A DNA stretch of 64,000 nt from Calamus simplicifolius (lineage: Eukaryota; Streptophyta; Magnoliopsida; Arecales; Arecaceae). Positions within the stretch are counted from its first letter, which is position 1. The number at the start of each line of letters is the position of its first letter. Below the pieces are notes generated by a model that did not search any database, was not told the origin of the DNA, and saw only the letters and a program-made list of their open reading frames with translations. The DNA is taken from the NCBI GenBank assembly GCA_900491605.1, contig UESW01004765.1, positions 372,001-436,000 of the forward strand. Direction: 5' to 3'. Shown piece after piece: positions 60,501-64,000 of this stretch. Position numbers and translations under genes: made by a program.

Positions 60501-61610
60501 CATACCATGATCGGTAGCGTATACATAGCAACAACAGCAAAAGCCACATGTTACCCTTGAACATTTATTTTATAAGATTGATTTTATAGATCACAGTGTA
60601 TGCACAGAAAGCAGGACAAACATTGCGTCTGATCAAGGTATATTACATCAAGGGCATATTCTAACCTCATGAAGTGTACCATCACCTCCAATAGCTATCA
60701 CAGCATCAGCCCCTTCCCTTATTGCCTGCATTGCTCAGCCATAAATGGCCAAAATTCAGAACTTCAGGGAAGCACAAGGTATACGAAATAAATTTTAACA
60801 AAAACTAGAATCATGTATCATACTTCCAATGAAATTTTCTACCTCCCGTGTTATGTCCACAGCATGAGAAGGACCTGAAGTTATAGACTCGCATATCTGC
60901 TCACAGTACCCAAATAAGTAATTGCACAGAGACATGAAAATATAAATACCACTTATTAAGTGAAACTACACTAGAAGTTAAAAATTCAACACAAATATAT
61001 CTATGCAAGCCATGACCTGAATCATCTTGGAGTGACGAAGGTCAAACTTCAGAGGGATATCCAAAAGAGTCGAGATTACTCTCATAATTATAAAACACGA
61101 GCACAATCATGATTAAGAATGAAGAAGTCAATTGCTGAACATTTGGCAAGCAAAAAAAATGAAGTAATAGGATCTCGAACTATTAAACTATAACAAAGGA
61201 AGCTAAAGAATCAAAGATCATTCAAGAAAAATCATTCAATTATCTGCTGATGGCATGATAAAAGTTCATCTTCAAGATCTAATAAACAAACAAGAAAGTA
61301 GGCGAGCTAACATTGCAGCGTCCGCCGAGCCGAGTCTTGAGGTAAGGAAGCAATTTCTTCCACTCCTTCCCCGTCCGGCCATTGGCACCTGAATCCACCC
61401 AAGGATTATCAAACAAGAAAAAGAAACAGAGGGGGAAAAAAAGTTGATGAGGGGAATACCCTTGGGATTGACGACGAAGACGAAATCCCTCCTCGAATAA
61501 GAGACGAGGCCGCTGGTTCCATCGGTGGAGAGATCGAGCGCGCTCGATTGGTCCGCTCTCACGTAGAAAAAGGGCTTCGGCATTGCCATTGCTGTTATTC
61601 CGCACACCAT
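33518..61610 (-). CDS. LCBK2: Sphingoid long-chain-base kinase 2-like (DAGK-catalytic family lipid kinase)
   Basis: Twelve exons, minus strand: 61610-61460, 61388-61312, 60896-60843, 60725-60666, 51654-51577, 51460-51414, 51313-51273, 36904-36820, 36732-36618, 36519-36397, 36302-36202, 33692-33518. Every junction is GT-AG and in phase, giving about 368 aa, close to plant LCBK2. The family phosphorylates sphingoid bases with ATP. The diacylglycerol-kinase catalytic domain is clear: FVFVVNPKGANGRTGKEWKK, nucleotide motif IGGDGT at 106-111, LIPLGTGSDFART at 141-153, then IGNAKFFGGGMKITP and QSDGEHLGFLP. In the last exon the family tail appears one base out of frame after GFLP; the shifted frame (KCSILPAAINFF) would stop at 33564. 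Start is uncertain: 61610, 61589 and 61583 are in-frame ATGs. Introns 4 (9.0 kb) and 7 (14.4 kb) are filled with transposons. Confidence 0.9.
33564..33692 (-). other. Last coding exon of LCBK2-like gene with apparent 1-base deletion
   Basis: From 33692 the frame reads SVKSIEVAEEKCRGDIYVQS and on through DGEHLGFLP. It then turns to INVRYYLL. Adding one base after CTTCCAAT would give a family-like KCSILPAAINFFS ending at TGA 33564-33566. Either the draft sequence has lost a base or this allele has an altered, longer C-terminus ending at 33518. Confidence 0.7.
34675..35695. repeat. Possible small transposon remnant
   Basis: The left part starts GAGCATGTTTGGTTAAG and the right end, reversed, starts with GCCTTGTTTGGTATTT, both common non-autonomous transposon phrases. 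Between them is a CTG/GGTGGT-rich patch at 34780-34830. No matching target duplication was found. Confidence 0.3.
37130..37440. repeat. Low-grade dispersed repeat rich in CAAGCTNAGC words
   Basis: Many CAAGC/GCTTG, GAGCT and AGCTCA words in both directions suggest a decayed non-autonomous transposon. Ends are not definable. Confidence 0.35.
39433..39437. repeat. 5-bp target-site duplication, left copy (Copia element 2)
   Basis: ATACC immediately before the left LTR, repeated at 50711-50715. Confidence 0.9.
39608..40015. repeat. GGAGYCGACNCC repeat array in the left LTR
   Basis: More than ten copies of GGAGCCGACACC, GGAGTCGACACC or GGAGCCGACTCC separated by about 15-40 bases. The form GGAGTCGACTCC is a perfect palindrome. 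The array sits upstream of the putative TATA box of the LTR, as an enhancer would; function is inferred. Confidence 0.85.
40161..40171 (+). promoter_or_regulatory. Putative LTR TATA box of Copia element 2
   Basis: TATAAAAAGGG at about 40162-40172 in the left LTR, with the same element near 49900 in the right LTR. It follows the GGAGYCGAC array and precedes the A-rich transcribed part. Confidence 0.5.
40935..40946 (+). other. Primer-binding site of Copia element 2
   Basis: TGGTATCAGAGC, complementary to the 3' end of initiator tRNA-Met, a few bases after the left LTR. Confidence 0.95.
40994..42507 (+). pseudogene. Copia element 2 gag, broken
   Basis: Gag starts at ATG 40994 (MAAQAGSSF) with PPLFNGSNYSYWKARM typical of this group. 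It shifts frame near 41247 and again near 41390, where FTDIVNGLKSLGKTY and LRSLPRSWEAKVTAI continue it. A zinc knuckle (CYECKKPGHFRYDC) is near 41876-41920 and a second (CHYCNKKGHKSYEC) lies just before the assembly gap. The acidic WSDSEESSSEEE stretch is also usual here. Confidence 0.85.
42508..43485. other. Assembly gap (978 N)
   Basis: Run of N between the gag zinc knuckle and the protease of Copia element 2. It is a scaffold gap and the length may be an estimate. A 351-aa reading frame across it has no meaning. Confidence 1.
43509..44520 (+). pseudogene. Copia element 2 protease-integrase region
   Basis: The protease motif is intact (WYLDSGCSRHMTG near 43558-43596). The integrase zinc-binding part WLWHRKLGHAS...CDACQFGKQT is at 43934-44120. 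The first catalytic residue, Asp in LLHMDLFGP in relatives, is Tyr here (TAT at 44153-44155). The second Asp (RSDHDIEFEN) and the Glu (NGVVEKKNRTLED) are present. Frames change near 44230, and a TAG ends the piece at 44520. The element cannot make a normal integrase. Confidence 0.88.
44521..46626 (+). pseudogene. Copia element 2 reverse transcriptase-RNase H, broken
   Basis: After the integrase stop, MQEELNQFTRNNVWSLV, FQMDVKSAFLNGFINEEV and YGLKQAP follow in several frames. YVDD is at 45688-45699. RNase H (TAEAEYIA, LADIFTKPL) ends at TGA 46624-46626. Breaks occur near 45330, 45590, 45890 and 46000-46240. Confidence 0.88.
46825..47060. repeat. Second GGAGYCGAC cluster between RNase H and ORF3
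   Basis: GGAGTCGACACCT, GGAGCCGACACTC, GGAGCCGACTCCAG and GGAGTCGACACCCG lie within about 160 bases, the same words as the LTR arrays. They sit just upstream of the ORF3 start at 47117. Confidence 0.8.
47117..48495 (+). pseudogene. ORF3 of Copia element 2 (putative plant transposon protein domain plus coiled coil)
   Basis: ATG 47117 opens 275 codons; a second frame, 47932-48495, adds 187 residues with a short overlap. A one-base shift at TGTCACAGGATGGGATTTG probably splits a protein of about 460 aa. The N-terminal half (GWDKVCSLDVPTYPALVKEF, then a VRGKKIHLT segment) resembles the plant-transposon protein domain often annotated in retrotransposon ORF3s. The second part is Pro/Ser-rich, then a long Lys/Glu/Leu-rich helix compatible with a coiled coil. 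No enzyme motif is seen. It is in the sense direction after pol. Role unknown; an envelope-like or capsid-associated function has been suggested for such ORFs but is not shown here. Confidence 0.75.
49170..50710 (+). repeat. Right LTR of Copia element 2
   Basis: About 1,541 bp and clearly homologous along its length to 39438-40932, with scattered substitutions and short indels. The GGAGYCGAC array lies at 49340-49745. Confidence 0.92.
50711..50715. repeat. 5-bp target-site duplication, right copy (Copia element 2)
   Basis: ATACC, identical to 39433-39437. Confidence 0.9.
50952..51125. repeat. GT run, G17 run and 72-bp tandem duplication
   Basis: A GT run is followed by about 17 consecutive G at 50970-50986. 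Then AGGCGATGTAGCATGCTAAC is repeated at 50987 and 51059, each copy running to TCAACTTTGATTGGTRG. It lies in intron 7, about 150-300 bases from the LCBK2 exon ending at 51273. Confidence 0.85.
52130..52500. repeat. Dispersed GGTACC/TACCA-rich repeat
   Basis: Rich in TACCG, GGTACC, GGTATGG and similar words. It resembles other TACC-rich patches in this intron (53600-53815, 60340-60530) but could not be aligned end to end. Confidence 0.4.
53600..53815. repeat. Dispersed repeat, copy related to 60340-60530
   Basis: Shares ordered words with 60340-60530: ACTAAGTCTTA versus CCAAGTCTTAAT, CAATACAATATGC versus GTACAATATGCTTG, and the ending TATAGCATACC. The two are diverged members of one family. 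Confidence 0.5.
54381..54391. repeat. 11-bp target-site duplication, left copy (RTE LINE)
   Basis: CATGGCTCTAA, repeated at 57507-57517. Confidence 0.85.
54743..55313 (-). pseudogene. RTE LINE reverse transcriptase, C-terminal part
   Basis: Two overlapping frames carry MLFVDDIMLIDE (active site) and the conserved post-catalytic blocks ending TKMRMLR. The frame changes between them near 55000. Confidence 0.85.
56608..56874 (-). pseudogene. RTE LINE endonuclease fragment
   Basis: An 88-aa frame with GDFNGHVG and GFGDRNEVDMSILDFA, part of the AP-endonuclease-like domain that nicks target DNA in LINEs. Confidence 0.85.
57507..57517. repeat. 11-bp target-site duplication, right copy (RTE LINE)
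   Basis: CATGGCTCTAA, identical to 54381-54391. Confidence 0.85.
58034..58824. mobile_element. Small hAT-like non-autonomous element
   Basis: Ends TATGGCTACAAATGAATC and, reversed, TAGGGCAACAAATGGGTT are similar inverted repeats. Flanking 8-mers GCTATAAA and GCCATAAG agree at six of eight positions. The interior is AT-rich, with GACCCGA, GGTTGGGTCGG and CCAACCTGACCC words near the ends and no coding sequence. Confidence 0.65.
59635..59864. repeat. 114-bp direct tandem duplication
   Basis: CTTATCCTTGGTTCCCATGA begins at 59635 and again at 59749. Both copies end with a TATGGAGATGCT-like segment. A minus-strand open frame repeats the peptide WGxLVLMGTKDK because of this and is not a gene. Confidence 0.9.
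60340..60530. repeat. Dispersed repeat, copy related to 53600-53815
   Basis: See the earlier copy. This one starts with a TACCAGTACCACACTGATAC segment and ends TATAGCATACC. Confidence 0.5.
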
Positions 61611-61632
61611 TCTTAAGCCGTGGGAGAGGAGG

Positions 61633-61641
61633 TTTTATATA
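61633..61641 (-). promoter_or_regulatory. Putative TATA box of the LCBK2-like gene
   Basis: Reads TATATAAAA on the gene strand, 22 bases before the ATG at 61610. If used, transcription would start near 61605, favouring the ATG at 61589 or 61583 as the real start. Confidence 0.5.
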
Positions 61642-61649
61642 GAAGACGA

Positions 61650-62940
61650 AGAAGGGTTGGGTGCGGTCGTCTTTTTCTTGCGAGCAGTTATGAGGTTTTG
61701 AGCTGCGGGGAGAAAAACGGGTTGGGAATTAAATCAGCGTTAACGCCGCTGGAAATCGGATGAAGTCTGGGTGCGGCGCAGAACCGGAAGACATTCTCCG
61801 GCGTTCTAAGGCCGCTTGCTTTATGTCTCGGAGCGGTAGCATCTTAAACCGGCGGCGGCCGAAGGCGCAAGCGATAAAAGCTTGCGACGACACTGCGGTC
61901 ATTGAATTTTCTTTCTTTTTGACTCTTTTAGCGTTTGTATGGTTTATGAGGCCCTGTTCCTGTTTGTTACTCTTTTTGTCCTTCTTTTCCCAGCCACTTC
62001 TACCAGGCCCGTTTGGTTAGACAGAACTGACCAACGGTTCAAAAGTACAGTAAAAATTAATTTATCATGAAATTATAGATTACTTCGATTATTTATTTTA
62101 TGAATAAAGTTTTATTTTTTAATTTATTAATATCTGCTTTAGAATATGTTTTGATATATAAATTATTAATGAAGTGCAAGAGTTTGGAATCATCAATTTT
62201 TCTGCCGTTAAAACCAAAGTAAAAGAATAAATATTATTTAGCATGACCTTTCATTTTCTATTTTCAGAAATAGACAATAAAAAAGTATATTTGATATAGT
62301 TAATTATTTAAAAAATATAAGTTGAATGGTGGTAATGATTGAGGTAATGATAAAGATAGTGAAGAAAATAAAGGTCATATTGGTGTAAAAAATGAAGAAA
62401 GAGGGAGAGAATAGATAATGAAGAAAATTAAGAGTCTAATAAATTGAATCAAATAGAAGAAAAAAAAAGAAATAAATATTCAATCTGGTTCAAAAATAAT
62501 TTACGCTTGGATACAAATTTTTAAGACATAATTTATCATGTTGCAAGGTAAACCAATTTCTAGGTCAAATATTTTGTATATAAAGCTTATAAGATTAAAT
62601 CTTTAATCCATCTAGGGGTAACAAAACCTAAACTAAACCCACTATCCGAACTCATTTGAATAAATGGGTTCGAGTTAGCTGCTATTTAATTTGGATTGAA
62701 AATGGTTTACTATAAGCTTGATATATTTTATTAAGAAGGTATATAGAAGATGAAAGTTTCTTTTAATCCTAACAGACTTTAACACAACCCAAATCTAGTC
62801 CTTTGCCATCTATGCATAAATTGACATAAACCTATCGATCCACATAAATCTTTCGAAATAAATGGTTTGAGCTAGCCATTTTTAAATTTAAATTAAAAAT
62901 GAACTAACATAAAATCAAATTGTTTCTTGTTGCTGTCAAA
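61650..62940. other. Intergenic stretch upstream of the LCBK2-like gene
   Basis: 61650-61880 is GC-richer promoter-like sequence; the rest is AT-rich. At about 62612-62660 TAGGGGTAACAAAACC and nearby ACCCACTATCC words resemble another hAT-like terminus, with no partner found. Confidence 0.45.
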
Positions 62941-62949
62941 TCACCTTCC

Positions 62950-64000
62950 TCGAAGCATCAGGTAAGGTTTAGGATCCGATGGTTGATGAGGATGGAGATG
63001 AGAGTCCTCTGAAGCTCTACCCTCGAACTAGGATCCTGCAAGGAAGTCCTCGTGGCCGAATATTTCAACGGAAACCCTCCGATGCTCAAGTGAGTGACTT
63101 GAAAAATAGTAATCTATCTCCCACTATTTGGAAGATAGTTAAGAACTTAGAGAAATTCTTGAAGTTGGAGAGGTTGAAATCATTCTCTCATCATGAGCGA
63201 GGGTTCTTATATCTGATCGGGAGTCCCTATTACCCCTTTTTGAATAGTTGTTGATTTTGAGATGCTTCGTTCTGACATGGAACAAGCGGCAAGGCTAACA
63301 GCGACAGGTGGTGTCCACCTCCTAGCTTGTTAGAACTGGCAGGCCATCTTTTTGTTTGATACGGGCGACTACAGCCAGTTGGTTGGCTACGTTCTGTTAG
63401 GCACGGAGTGGCAGATGATTGATAGGCTGGGTCTTATCGGGCGTGCGCTGCAGTCGGTAGGTGGGACACATGGGGCCACAGAAAGGGGGCCACGTGGAGT
63501 GACGGTGGGCCACGTGGGGGCTGTAGATGGTTGCGGGCATGTGGTGCTGAGATCGACGCTGGAGTTGGTCTCGATGCCAATGCTGGAGTCGATCTTGGGA
63601 CTGACGCTGGAGCCGATGCAGGAGTCGGTCATGGGTCCGACTCTGGAGTCGGTGCTAAGGGCCAACGCTAGAGTCGGTCTTGTGTCCGACTCTAGAGTCG
63701 GTCTGAGGACCGACGCTAGAGCCGGTGCTAAGGGCCAAGGCGACACGTTAGATCATGATGACTTTAATTGTTTGATCTTGTCTTTGTAAGTTAGCCCTTT
63801 TTTGCTAACTTTAACGTGGCTTGATCAGCCACATCAGATGACCCCCTACTCTCGAGCTTGTGTGGTCGCCTTTTTCGTCGAGCAAAGGGAGCGTACACTT
63901 TTAATGCTCTTGATCTTTGCCTTTGATTATGGGCATATGCCTCGATGTAGGATCAAATCCCTCTCATTTAAGGGAGCATGGGGCACTGTACCACCACCAT
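62950..64000 (+). mobile_element. Probable LTR-type retrotransposon sequence running off the window
   Basis: Non-coding GC-mixed sequence with phrases common in plant LTR leaders (CTGCAAGGAAGTCCTCGTGG, CCCTCCGATGCTCAAGTGAG), two CCACGTGG boxes and a GAGTCGGTC repeat. Neither terminus nor a coding domain is in view, so the element type cannot be fixed. Confidence 0.4.
63550..63735. repeat. Degenerate GAGTCGGTC/GCTGGAGTCG repeat
   Basis: Nine or so words of the form (CT)GGAGYCGRT or TAGAGTCGGT, with some reversed (CCGACTCTAGAGTCGG is a palindrome). It explains the open frames on both strands at 63352-63789. It resembles, but is not identical to, the GGAGYCGAC array of Copia element 2. Confidence 0.75.

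Larger units (their letters stand above)
51655..60665 (-). other. Fourth intron of the LCBK2-like gene (9.0 kb)
   Basis: Joins the exon ending GGDGTLHE to the exon beginning VVNGFFWAG. It holds an RTE LINE, a small hAT-like element, a 114-bp duplication and several copies of a GGTACC-type dispersed repeat. Confidence 0.88.

Noticed and set aside
62979..63254. 91-aa frame (MVDEDGDESPLKLYPR)
   Set aside because: Matches the style of untranslated retrotransposon leader sequence and has no conserved domain.
63352..63789. 145-aa frame with repeated LES motifs and a 119-aa antisense frame
   Set aside because: Both are explained by the GAGTCGGTC repeat.

Overview
The window is nuclear DNA of a flowering plant, most likely a monocot and possibly a palm. 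GT-AG introns, a plastid isoprenoid gene, a plant receptor-kinase family and a mix of hAT, Mutator-like, Copia and RTE elements support a plant. The palm guess rests only on repeat style and very large introns, so it is tentative. There are three host genes, all on the minus strand, and most of the remaining sequence is transposable elements. Exon boundaries were read by eye from splice sites and family conservation.

Layout. 315-3514: receptor-like kinase of the At5g18500/At2g42960 type, seven exons, 508 aa. 6358-11583: a Mutator-like element with about 250-bp inverted repeats and a perfect 9-bp target duplication. It carries a captured fragment of a TMK-type LRR kinase, and a decayed hAT transposon (6738-10917) is inserted in it. 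12007-16385: three-exon gene for plastid 2-C-methyl-D-erythritol 2,4-cyclodiphosphate synthase (IspF). 18134-20862: a non-autonomous hAT element with a perfect 8-bp target duplication, holding about 20 copies of an 83-bp tandem repeat between GC-rich palindromic ends. 24680-30349: a decayed Copia retrotransposon with target duplication ATTCC.

33518-61610: a twelve-exon sphingoid long-chain-base kinase 2 (LCBK2)-like gene spread over 28 kb. Its 14.4-kb seventh intron holds an 11.3-kb SIRE-like Copia element (39438-50710, target duplication ATACC, 978-base assembly gap, extra ORF3). Its 9-kb fourth intron holds a nearly complete RTE-type LINE (54392-57506) and a small hAT-like element. The last coding exon appears to have lost one base. 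62950-64000 looks like retrotransposon LTR-type sequence.

The genes do not form a pathway: one is a membrane signalling kinase, one makes plastid isoprenoid precursors and one phosphorylates sphingoid bases. The main interest is the nested transposons with readable target duplications and how they have expanded the introns.
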